Below are positions 37,401 through 42,300 of a stretch of DNA of 64,000 bases, piece by piece. The stretch is from Owenia fusiformis. Lineage: Eukaryota; Annelida; Polychaeta; Sabellida; Oweniidae. The stretch covers positions 34,353,375 to 34,417,374 of the forward strand of contig CAIIXF020000005.1 in the NCBI GenBank assembly GCA_903813345.2. The letters are read 5' to 3'. Positions within the stretch are counted from its first letter, which is position 1; every line of letters begins with the position of its first letter. A program made the translations under genes and the position numbers. Under the pieces are notes generated by a model. It saw only the letters and a list, made by a program, of their open reading frames with translations, made no database searches and had not been told where the DNA came from.

Positions 37401-39059
37401 GAGACAGTCCAACATTATATCTTTGATTGTGAACTATATCAGGAAGATCGTGAACTTATGCTCCACAAGGCAGAGACTATACTTTTAGGGGTAGAGAGCC
37501 CAAACCCATCTATTGACCTAAAATTGCTCTCAGGATTTAATCAATCACTAAACAGGACCCAAAATCAAAGTATGAGACATTTGTTAATGGCATACTTAAA
37601 AACAACCAAAAGAATATAACAAACCAAAAACACGATACAGATAGTGACTGTGTAAACAGAAAGTGACTGTATAAATAAATAAATAGATAATGGCTGTATA
37701 AACAGAAAGTGACTGAATACAGTGATTTAATATTATAATTTCTTCTTTTATGAGAGAGACAATCAAGACATACAATATATATAAAATAATGGAATACAAA
37801 ATCTGCGCAACAAGTGTAAATTGAAGCACATGAGAGAGCACAAAGAGAATCTACAGTACACGAGACGAACTGCCGAGGAAACAGCGGCTTATGCAACACA
37901 ACAACAAGGTCGATTTTCGATCACCATTTCCTAATTACGGTGGTCTGAAAGCCCATAATTTCCAATATTGTCTAGATACATATCCCTTAAAATTTGTATA
38001 TTTTACATTTTGTATAATCTCATCCACTGATTTGTGGCCTCTTGTAAATTCTCTTATTTTTAAGGTGACTGTTAACTTAATCGTTTTTCAGAAAAAATAG
38101 AAAATTTCACAATCTTGAAATTTTCAAACTCTTCCTGAGAAGTCGTTTTTATTATTTCACAATATGCTTGTGCACTGTAATCAATACAAAGACATCAAAG
38201 AACAACAAAAAACGTTAGTTTGAGAAAAAAAAGTGCCGTTTAAAGAATTTGAGAAGATTTTTTTCTAGGAGTAGCCGGTGAAAAACCGCTGATTCAAAAT
38301 ATCTGAACATTTCAGAAAATATACTTCAAACATATATCAAAAATGAAGGAGCAACGGAAATTTGAAAAATTACCCGATAAAAAAATTGGGATCAAAATAA
38401 GGAAAAAGTACACTTCTCAAATTGTTTTTTTCTATTTTTTTAATTTGTATGAGAGATTTCAAAATTCTAAAGCTCCTTCCATTTTGGGCTATATTAAAGG
38501 GATGTTTCAGAGAAATTAGAAAAAAAATGTTCAGGGACCTTTGCCGTGCTACTCTTTTTGTCAATTTTTCTGTCACATTTTCAGAGGACTCAAATTCCCA
38601 TTCCAAAATGTTTACTGTTTCTATTTGCATTACCACAGTGAGCCTGGTTATATAAATGATAAGTGGAACTAAAAAATTGAGAGAAAATCCAACCAAAAGA
38701 CAGTTAATTTTGATGGTCAGATTATACTCAAATGCCATGTGCTTCCTGGTTTCGGCCATCTTGGATTTTTTGATTTAGTTATAAGTTACCTTAACATGGG
38801 AAATCCTCACTTCAGCAAATCCACCTGTCATTTATTTATGTCCCCAACTGTACAATGAGGATTACGCTATAAGGTACAACTTCATATTGTCTTTCGATCT
38901 GAACATCTTATGATCTAGATACCCAAGATGATTTGCAATGTGGAATCAATTTAATGAATGACGTTCGCAAAACATGAAAATATTTTTACAGATGTCAGAA
39001 AAAAGCTTACCATTTGCTCTCTTCAGAGCATTCTCCGGTTTCTGAAAGTATGTAGGCAT
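7419..39059 (-). CDS. EIF3A: eukaryotic translation initiation factor 3 subunit A
   Basis: Largest scaffold subunit of eIF3, which binds the 40S subunit and organises pre-initiation complex assembly in the cytoplasm. Coding exons in order: 39011-39059, 29359-29552, 28960-29099, 28336-28499, 28059-28117, 26025-26165, 25327-25535, 15827-15998, 15155-15346, 14726-14842, 14021-14226, 13324-13441, 12680-12889, 11866-11970, 11272-11385, 10708-10830, 10022-10175, 9621-9795, 9170-9343, 8054-8754, 7419-7510. All phases join; total 3609 nt, 1202 aa (human about 1382). It starts [16 protein letters not shown] and ends [10 protein letters not shown], matching the family termini. Residues about 310-490 are the PCI region; about 550-880 is a charged coiled coil; from about 881 to the end it is Asp/Arg/Gly-rich (DDRGG, WRRGG), shorter and less regular than the vertebrate decapeptide array. 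Intron 1 is 9.5 kb with a LINE; intron 7 is 9.3 kb with a P450 gene. Confidence 0.97.
7628..7845. mobile_element. foldback MITE in eIF3A intron 20
   Basis: Inverted termini of about 35 bp (ATAGACGTTTTCGATAAATC on the left, GATTTATCGGAAACGTCTAT on the right, continuing into GTGCCATCTTT/AAAGATGGCAC), flanked by TA on both sides. An internal pair (TTGGCTAGATTGATGA / TCATCAATCTAGCCAA) extends the fold. No coding capacity. TA flanks fit a Tc1/mariner-type element. Confidence 0.75.
8867..8951 (-). ncRNA. box C/D snoRNA, copy 1 (eIF3A intron 19)
   Basis: On the eIF3A sense strand: terminal stem CACCTC/GAGGTG, C box ATGATGA (8937-8943), D box CTGA (8876-8879), and guide CTATACGCAAGTTT directly before the D box. 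85 nt, sole snoRNA in its intron. Member of an eight-copy family. Confidence 0.8.
9344..9620 (-). other. eIF3A intron 18, no embedded gene seen
   Basis: Short intron between exons 18 and 19. I see no box C/D or H/ACA architecture and no repeat of note. Confidence 0.5.
10379..10512 (-). ncRNA. H/ACA snoRNA-like gene A (eIF3A intron 16)
   Basis: Read on the minus strand. The 5' hairpin is closed by GCTCT/AGAGC with an upper stem CTATGGTAA/TTACCATGG and an internal loop that could be a pseudouridylation pocket. An ANANNA-type hinge follows (ACAAAA or nearby). The 3' hairpin is closed by AAATGCT/AGCATTT, then one nucleotide and ACA. About 134 nt, normal for H/ACA RNAs. The 5' hairpin is clearly homologous to the element in intron 13. 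Human EIF3A is known to host the H/ACA RNA SNORA19; homology to it is plausible but not tested here. Confidence 0.6.
11590..11672 (-). ncRNA. box C/D snoRNA, copy 2 (eIF3A intron 14)
   Basis: Terminal stem ACCTC/GAGGT, C box ATGATGA, D box CTGA, and the guide CTATACGCAAGTTT identical to copy 1. The interior differs from copy 1 at several positions. Alone in its intron. Confidence 0.8.
12262..12404 (-). ncRNA. H/ACA snoRNA-like gene B (eIF3A intron 13)
   Basis: Minus strand. The 5' hairpin is closed by GCTCTC/GGGAGC and carries TAGGCGTTGCTATGGTAA, shared with gene A, opposite TTGCGATGGTGTCACG. The hinge is ATAGAA (ANANNA). The 3' hairpin is closed by TTGGTGT/ACACCAA and followed immediately by ACA and three nucleotides. 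About 143 nt. The right side of the 5' stem has changed relative to gene A, but the overall fold is kept. Confidence 0.65.
13119..13205 (-). ncRNA. box C/D snoRNA, copy 3 (eIF3A intron 12)
   Basis: Near-perfect 10-bp terminal stem (TGCATTTCTT/AAGAAGTGCA, one G-U pair), C box TTGATGA (first position off consensus), D box CTGA, and guide CTATACGCAAGTTT intact. One per intron. Confidence 0.8.
13710..13801 (-). ncRNA. box C/D snoRNA, copy 4, diverged guide
   Basis: eIF3A intron 11. C box GTGATGA and D box CTGA are intact and the flanks can pair weakly (TGCA.../...TGCA), but the guide has changed to CTATACGTATCTTT. It may have gained a new target or be decaying. Confidence 0.65.
14021..14226 (-). 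other. EIF3A: eIF3A exon 11 (conserved core segment)
   Basis: Encodes [16 protein letters not shown] through [17 protein letters not shown], one of the best conserved stretches of the protein, and anchors the identification. It is part of the CDS entry at 7419-39059. Confidence 0.95.
14456..14542 (-). ncRNA. box C/D snoRNA, copy 5 (eIF3A intron 10)
   Basis: C box ATGATGA, D box CTGA, guide CTATACGCAAGTTT intact, terminal stem TGCATTT/AAATGCA. Single copy in its intron. Confidence 0.8.
14969..15050 (-). pseudogene. box C/D snoRNA, copy 6, probably decayed
   Basis: eIF3A intron 9. The D box CTGA remains, but the guide has an extra base (CTATATCGCAAG), the C-box position reads GAATGAG instead of RTGATGA, and the terminal stem is poor. 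It looks like a degenerating family member. Confidence 0.6.
15331..15610. repeat. three tandem copies spanning eIF3A exon 9 acceptor
   Basis: A unit of about 94 bp containing ATACCAGTCTTCACCTAAAA and CTCTTATATAGAATCCATTC occurs three times. The first copy includes the real 3' splice site (exon 9 begins at 15346 on the minus strand) and about 15 nt of exon 9. The other two copies, upstream in the transcript, therefore carry duplicate acceptors with truncated exon starts. Confidence 0.9.
15999..17314. other. eIF3A intron 7, part before the P450 gene
   Basis: Mostly anonymous. Two segments are in inverted order: AAGGGTGCATGTTCGGCATT with TCACATGTTATTTTTCAAAC near 16561-16621 and the opposite arm near 16805-16885 (GAAAAATAACATGTGA, TCATGCACCCTGACCTTA), forming a foldback repeat of about 330 bp. 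A CACCTCAGACG hairpin lies near 16136-16165. No coding sequence seen. Confidence 0.55.
17315..25031 (+). CDS. cytochrome P450, CYP2-like, nested in eIF3A intron 7
   Basis: Microsomal haem-thiolate mono-oxygenase type protein. Recognised exons: 17315-17848, 18151-18408, 21254-21362, 21515-21668, 23693-23814, 24821-25031 (TAG at 25029). The start gives a hydrophobic N-terminal anchor ([19 protein letters not shown]), then the proline hinge [11 protein letters not shown]. Later motifs are the K-helix ESLR (ExxR), PERF, and the haem loop [11 protein letters not shown] with the cysteine ligand. The recognised exons give about 463 residues; microsomal P450s usually have about 490-530. The piece between the end of exon 2 (NIIEKTK) and the I-helix is not found in 18409-21253, a stretch filled with satellite. 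The I-helix reads x-M-T-T-T-S, where most P450s have Asp or Glu before Thr. Poly(A) signal AATAAA at 25081. Transcribed against eIF3A. Family certain; subfamily and functionality uncertain. Confidence 0.88.
18490..20320. repeat. tandem satellite with ATGGCGGCCAT palindromes
   Basis: Roughly eight units of about 130-150 bp, each with TTCTACCAAAAGTGTCAT, CACATACCAAATATGAACAA, CACTACTTTTCGAGTTATAG and the palindromic core AAAATGGCGGCCATTTT. Units 19300-20010 are the most alike and the flanks are degenerate. Interrupted by the transposon at 18981-19285. Fills the P450 intron in which an exon is missing. Confidence 0.9.
18981..19285. mobile_element. Mutator-like MITE, copy 2 (9-bp TSD)
   Basis: 305 bp with exact 20-bp inverted termini CAAGGAGGATTGGCTCCCAG. 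The target duplication GTAAAATAC is exact (18972-18980 and 19286-19294), and the uninterrupted target can be seen in the neighbouring satellite units. Related to the copy at 5633-5984. No transposase. Confidence 0.9.
20308..20358. repeat. GACG/TACG microsatellite
   Basis: (GACG)n followed by (TACG)n, at the right edge of the satellite block and just before a short CTCCGAACTTCGTTCG segment. Such tails often mark an end of a transposed unit. Confidence 0.85.
21985..23659. mobile_element. palindromic element interrupted by a second element
   Basis: Inverted arms: left TAAAGGAACATTCCTGG...TAGCTATAATCATATA, then, after the inserted element at 22045-23110, TTCCATATTTAGCAAAACAT and GTGATGTCATCGACTCTCAA; right arm ending CCAGGAATATTCCTTTA. 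Arms are about 220 bp each with a central spacer of about 160 bp. The right end is about 30 bp from the acceptor of the P450 exon at 23693. No coding capacity. Confidence 0.8.
22045..23110. mobile_element. mariner-like element with ~200-bp inverted repeats
   Basis: Starts CCAGGTCGTTCAATAAGTTC and ends with its complement, flanked by TA on both sides. The inverted repeats run for about 200 bp each, to TGACGTAAAAAGTGCCCCAC near 22910. The interior of roughly 660 bp shows no intact transposase. The terminal sequence and TA target fit the Tc1/mariner superfamily. It has inserted into the left arm of the palindromic element at 21985-23659. Confidence 0.85.
24660..24790. repeat. dispersed GTGGTGACAT repeat family
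   Basis: Characteristic text: GGAGACCATAACAATATGTC and CACCACTTTTTGGTGGTGAC, with a CAGTGTTTGGTGTCTGTAAC-type interior. Other copies lie near 2723-2830, 41228-41300, 43625-43740, 45353-45545, 48430-48595 and 58632-58803, in both orientations. All are intronic or intergenic. Ends are GTGGTGACAT-like on both sides, so probably a short inverted-repeat transposon. Confidence 0.75.
25536..26024 (-). other. eIF3A intron 6, host of snoRNA copy 7
   Basis: Contains the snoRNA-like gene at 25850-25933; nothing else recognised. Confidence 0.6.
25850..25933 (-). ncRNA. box C/D snoRNA, copy 7 (eIF3A intron 6)
   Basis: Perfect 9-bp terminal stem GTACTTCTT/AAGAAGTAC, C box GTGATGA, D box CTGA, guide CTATACGCAAGTTT. 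84 nt. The best formed copy, very similar to copy 8. Confidence 0.85.
26169..27735. repeat. 53-bp tandem satellite in eIF3A intron 5
   Basis: More than twenty units of CAGTTCAGTGTGCATACAAG followed by CTTGTACAAGRGTCTGAATT and CAAATATGTGTGT. A higher-order pattern alternates GAGTCTGAATT, GGGTCTGAATT and GGGTCTAAATT units, so groups of three were probably amplified together. Interrupted by an element at about 26317-26811. One edge lies immediately beside exon 6 (26165). Confidence 0.92.
26317..26811. mobile_element. non-autonomous element, copy A, inside satellite
   Basis: Begins TTATCCAATGCCAAGTAGAG and ends CAGTACATAACCCTTA, splitting a 53-bp satellite unit at AAGCTT/GTACAAG. It contains a long A/G-rich tract (26455-26640) and a hairpin CATCTACCTTCGGTCCCTAC. 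A second copy in opposite orientation lies at 53232-53632. Confidence 0.75.
28686..28771 (-). ncRNA. box C/D snoRNA, copy 8 (eIF3A intron 3)
   Basis: Perfect 10-bp terminal stem TGTACTTCTT/AAGAAGTACA, D box CTGA, guide CTATACGCAAGTTT. The C box is GCGATGA, one base off consensus. About 86 nt. Confidence 0.8.
29553..30590. other. eIF3A intron 1, part before the foldback element
   Basis: No exon, RNA gene or clear repeat recognised in this stretch. Confidence 0.5.
30592..31070. mobile_element. foldback element in eIF3A intron 1
   Basis: Outer inverted ends AGATGCATCGAACTTCGATG and CGTCGAAGTTCAACGCATCT. Inner arms are TTCAACAAGTTAAACCTA and TAGGTTTAACTTGTTGAA. The right half has short degenerate repeats of CCATGGGGCTATTTCGA. 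No coding capacity. Confidence 0.75.
32419..33666 (+). CDS. LINE ORF1: PHD finger plus zinc knuckles
   Basis: 415 codons, uninterrupted. Residues about 70-120 form a PHD-type C4HC3 zinc finger (CPCG, CDIC, WWHSGC, CPLC). Residues about 345-405 hold CCHC-type knuckles ([42 protein letters not shown]). This is the nucleic-acid-binding gag-like protein of a non-LTR retrotransposon; zinc knuckles are usual for the I group, while a PHD finger is less usual. The stop is followed after five bases by the first Met of ORF2, in another frame. It lies in eIF3A intron 1, antisense to the host. Confidence 0.9.
   Translation: MPITRARSKNSTELTPTKNNKKVRVRSCNLGKQDKGNLLGKVSVNNTSKGKQKVSEIIQEENQLSKDTCPCGQTLLKSGWIACDICNRWWHSGCVSLTEKICKQFSKEKLTYKCPLCIIEQLKINNPEHSQDSDEVFVADNYSGLESKNKGDDSHRIESTNNTNTNNVNPTLEEVNPNKLVVIIDKIDKPEIYRDSSKIIEELKKYLPNINATHFYLLNRGGIAIHCRDEEDKQELLNYSWPKEAFNHSGNKIQVHESVQNTKIARCILRGVHQKLTDDFIQSTIEDKIERKVTIRRLRYRDTGKYLPIVHVMCKSQEDLSKIYQSKISVGNKTWKPEPYIKAKYRVIRCFKCQEYGHVANICQNNVRCERCSQKHNSYQCSEAMKCANCGSNHKASDVKCPRFIDTKNTISKRT
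33672..37619 (+). CDS. LINE ORF2: APE endonuclease, RT, RNase H
   Basis: 1315 codons with no stop or frameshift. The domain proper may begin at the Met at 33777 ([12 protein letters not shown]). In order: APE-type endonuclease (TEIW, GDLNAKH, IIDLTIV, NTDHNL); reverse transcriptase (motif [30 protein letters not shown]); RNase H ([45 protein letters not shown]), with the acidic residues present; and a terminal CCHC finger ([17 protein letters not shown]). RT plus cellular-type RNase H places it in the I group (I, Ingi, Nimb or relatives). All catalytic residues I can check are present, so the copy could be active or very recently so. Confidence 0.95.
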   Translation: MYQIKSMHTTLYICFLLQFVYYINLCMFKKDNYSKMRVAQVNVRSVNTSIEYLEKIIDQKVSVFCLTEIWDPEFQNMKVLNNWNWNITKRGNRRGGGAAIVTSNQVKVIERKDLNHNDIEAVWSEIYHESSHFILASIYIPPEDKESLAKFIEHFNQKIKHVKMPIVLTGDLNAKHPLWSCNKTNEAGVAIANMIMTNDLSIMNNETPTRGQTIIDLTIVTSHMKNEISKWMVRDDIYLNTDHNLILFDIGREQEELIEERYDYRKSNWIEYQNACNNIFSNWISEFSDRTTTEEDYKSFRQAIFQAADTTLTKKKVSKYSKSWWNEQLSYQIKIVRKARRKFKLRRDPTNENVYIKERKKFKEMADTARQTYWNDLFQTLDSKNSNDMWKVVKKHSTLNQDKKIVQPIKREDDTIAFSDEEIATEMLKHYGKECLDVQNTYNTWYNHVQSYVSEFLHNEKERICDNTYNGNSDLGAEDITKHEVYKAIKEAKSQSAPSPREKIQYILIQKGGNILIDALLLMYQKSWKLVEIPLEYTIDPKHMIPKPSKPTYNKSTSYRPITLESILGKLYEKIISYRYSWIALKLNLTSPFQEAYLEQHNCQQILLRLTQEVQQGWNDKLHTVAVTIDYESCFERIWREGLLYKLIKKGLRSRTLCYIAEYLLKRQYSITVNNYTTPLRRSSIGIPQGAVISPQLCNTYTADALVNIKASYGEYADDIIIWSSDKDLDKAIKSIQDDLTTIQTWCAKWNMSFAPSKTKAIVFSPPKLQTVKPNSIQLDKGHVDIVKSTKVLGVILDENLEYNLHVEDRTKKGFSALKRISDFTSANAGCTQSAFVYLYKNLVLPNIDYGCVLLACTHREATLQFQKVQRLALLKASGCMYTTSSDALDVITNCQPIDIHLRKRQCQEFTRVLCKNENDPLTKTLNSWKEKSQATIEKKPTTFNILNSRLREFNPSRDTCYEKEFKTDLEFPPYQLNIKEGSDTTGVSKTEQCKIIEEKIKTLNNKSVIVFTDGSTLTNPGPTGSSAIIFLAGTKSDPVCLKKAVSAKSNNFSGEVHALHLALDFLHTLPINNSEIHIFGDCQPALLSTFRSSKPRSEIQCIENSRYLVHCLSASCNVLTYYWVPSHLGIQGNELADTYAKEAAAEAATLPITSMKQSKEEVYRTIKKTALKKWQNLYDNSTKVKFIQEIIETVDVQNNLCESNRTEFCKINQLITGHSKLNHHLAKVQTDISNLCEHCNRAETVQHYIFDCELYQEDRELMLHKAETILLGVESPNPSIDLKLLSGFNQSLNRTQNQSMRHLLMAYLKTTKRI
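37891..39010. other. eIF3A intron 1, exon-1-proximal part
   Basis: 38370-38760 resembles, in diverged form, one half of the large palindrome at 39969-40727 (shared pattern CCTGGTTATATAAATGATAA...GTGGAA). Nothing else recognised before exon 1. Confidence 0.5.
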
Positions 39060-39379
39060 TTTGGGCGTATACTTCCTGTTCTATTTTATGTAAATAGGCT
39101 GTTATTAGAACATTGTAAGTCGGTATATCAGTTCAAATACTGATAATTTTCGTAGAAGCAACACACAAAATGAACAAGATGGCGGCAATTACCCACATGG
39201 ACCAGTGACGTCACCGGTCATATTTCTTTGATTTTCTGCATATCAAAGACATAATAGTTCACAAAATTATATTTCTTGTCGTTTTATAATAATTTCTCAA
39301 ATTTTAAATGCCAGTGATAAGTGTATTTCATATCTATATTTAATACGAAAAAATAGTTCGGAATATTGATAAAATAAAG
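39060..39379. promoter_or_regulatory. bidirectional promoter, eIF3A / DENND10
   Basis: Only 320 bp separate the two start codons, which face away from each other. The region holds a full cAMP-response palindrome TGACGTCA (39206-39213) and a YY1-type motif AAGATGGCGGC (39176-39186). A second YY1-like AAGATGGCTGCC overlaps the DENND10 start. Both motifs are common in promoters of housekeeping gene pairs. Use as a promoter is inferred from position. Confidence 0.8.
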
Positions 39380-42300
39380 ATGGCTGCCATTTGCGAGTTG
39401 CTGTCTGCAGGAATCATAGGTAGAACTTCAACATTTGTAAGAAAACTATAGATAAATGGATATAGATAAATATTTCTTACAATAGTATGCATTGTATGGA
39501 AACATCATATGTATAATGAGTTGGTTAACATAAATAGAAACAATGGAAATGTCATGCAAAAACACAGTTCCTCCCACTTCCGGGTTTAAAATTTAATTTA
39601 TTTTCCACTTGTGTGACTTATGACTACATTGGAGGTCAGGGGCATAAGCCAGGCAAAAAGTAGTAGTAAGCTCAATATAGAAGCTATATTTTCAACAGGT
39701 GTCAATATTTAAAATTGCTCCACATAGGACACAGCCGAGGGGACCAATTAACGTAAATTCTCATTTATCCACAACACGCTGTAATGAATAATTCCTGTGA
39801 ACCCTTCATGTCAGAGACGCTCCATTACATGTATAATAAATATCTTTAGATACATTGTTTCTAACTTTCTACTGGGATGGAGAATATGATAAAAATTGGA
39901 TAGATCTAATCTGTATTGCCTGTGTAAATTAGATAACGATAAAATAGATAAAGAGAAAAGAAACTTAAGGTCTCATGGAAGTTAACAGGAAATGACAAAA
40001 CAGGAAGTGACAATTTTTTGGGCATTTTTAGACATTTTTTGAACAAAGATAACAGAGTTCACTTTTGACCTCCAGTCAATTCAACTAGTTCCAGATACCA
40101 TTTACAGGTCCAGGATCACAATGTTTATGGTCAGAATGACCCTAAATATCATGAAATAACCTTTTCAGCCCTATGAAAATGTGACTGAAAAATAGCTAAA
40201 AGAAGGAGGTAGGAAAGGTCACTGAACAGAATCTTTTGAATTTTTCAGAAAATGTGCCCAATATATTGCTCTAAATGGTACAATCTTTGAAAATTTGATA
40301 TCATTCATAGAAAGAGAAAAAAAATGAAAAAACTGATTTGAAAAGCGATCTATTTTCCTTTTTATGACCGCCATTTTTGTTTACGACAATTTTCTAAAAT
40401 TTCAAAGATTGTATCAGTTAGAGCATTATATTGGGCACATTTTCTGAAAAATTCAAAAGATTCTGTTCAGTGACCTTCCCTAGCTCCTACTTTTAGCTTT
40501 TTTTCAGTCACACTTTCAAGGGACTAAAAAGGTTATTTCATCATGTTTAGGGTCATTCTGACCATGCACATTGTGATCCTGGTCATGTAAATGATATGTG
40601 GAAACAGTTAAATTGACTGGAGGTCAAACCAGAACTCTGTTATCTTTGTTCAAAAAATGTCAAAAAATGCCCAAAAAATTGTCACTTCCTGTTTTGTCAT
40701 TTCCTGTTAACTTCCATGAGACCTTAACTGTAATAAGTTTGTTACGGTAAAGTGAATTAGGCCTAATGAACCATACTTTCAGAAAAAGATCATCAGGGAG
40801 ATGTACTTTGGACTTGGTCATATCCTACTGTGTCTTCAGAACAACGAGAACTGTTATCACGGAAATGTTGTTTGAATCAGAAAAATGCTGATTTAACCCA
40901 GTTTGTTTTTGGTCACTGGAAAAAGACATGGTTCTACATTTATACTGCAGAGATGAAGGAATCCGACAGACTTCCAAAGGTAAAGTTTCTAATCTAGATA
41001 TTTGTCTTGACTAGTTTTGAAATCTTTTGAAAAAAAGTTATTGATATTCATAATTCCCACCATTTTAGTATCAAAAGCTTAAATTTATTCATTATCAAGT
41101 ACAACACTTTACACTATAAAACACATTACTTTGTCAACTCCATTGGATAGATGAAGTAGGGCTAAGTAGAAGTTGTGTAATTTTAACATTTTAATTTCAT
41201 TTTTACACAGATTTTATGGCATTTTATATCACCACCACATATTGTTATAGTCTCCAACCTTTTTGTGGATGGTGTTTGGCAGTTGATCTTTAGGAGTCAG
41301 TGTTTGATTGTTACTGTCAATATATATGAACACAGGGCTCTTGGTAGACTTTTAGACTTTGATCAGATATTACAGGTGGTCTGGCAAGGAATACCTCTAA
41401 ACTTTATATAGGGCCTTTAGTCTTATATTTTCAAAAAACAAATTGATTATTTAAATCATTGATATGAATTGATTAAGTTCCGAAACAGTGTATTCATTAT
41501 GGACAGGAGCAATATTGTAGGATTTTTAAAATTTATGTAAACTGCATTTTAATGCCAGCACTGTGTTTTATTAAGTCAAAAGTCTATGATTATATTATAT
41601 CAAATTCAATGTTTTATTTTGCAGATTCACTCTTTCTCACTGGTTTTAACAACGAAAGATTATAACCCAGAAAAATATGAGACATTGAGTAGAATCTTAT
41701 GCAAACAGTTTGCAAGGAATGGTAACCCAGCTCACCTACTGGAGTGCTATTTGTCAGTGGTCACGCGGGGATTGTGTAACAATGAAGAAAATGGGACGTT
41801 TATTGTAAAGGAATTTGATGCAAGACAGGCCTATGCAAATGTTGAAATAAAAAGTAAGTGGCATATTTTTATGAACCAGATTTTTTGGAATGGGAACATA
41901 TATTCACATCTGTATGTTTGTATTTCATGGGATCTGTATCTATTATTTGATATATTCAAGAAAAACTACAGTGAAACTTGTGTAAGGTAAATCCCGTTGG
42001 TACCTCAAAAAGTGTTCACTTTATTTGGTAAAGTCAAAGGGTCATGGGACTCTGAAAATTGTTCAATTTACAGAGGTGTTCCTTATATGAAATGCCGCTT
42101 CAGTAAAACCTGTAAAGTGGAAAACCTCTAAAAATGGAACACCTATGTAAGTGGAACACTTTTCAGTCCCAAGACCAACTGACTTGATGTTTAATGAACA
42201 TTTAGAAGTGGAACGTCCAAGTGGAACACTTTTTAGAAGTACCAAAGATGTTCCATTTAGTGTATGTGCTGTCGTCATACTTCAGTTGAACACCAATTTA

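Larger units (their letters stand above)
31985..37890 (+). mobile_element. apparently intact I-group LINE in eIF3A intron 1
   Basis: Contains ORF1 (32419-33666) and ORF2 (33672-37619). The outer limits are estimates. Upstream, 32045-32215 has repeated AAGCTTGAAAAA and TAGCTTGCAGGAA segments that look like a 5' UTR. Downstream, 37640-37720 has repeated AAACAGAAAGTGACTG and a short AAATAAATAAATAG stretch that may be near the 3' end. I could not find a convincing target-site duplication. Confidence 0.7.

Noticed and set aside
41586-41990. Single 134-codon frame as a complete gene
   Set aside because: Only 41625-41853 is coding (DENND10 exon 3); the rest reads into introns at clear splice sites.
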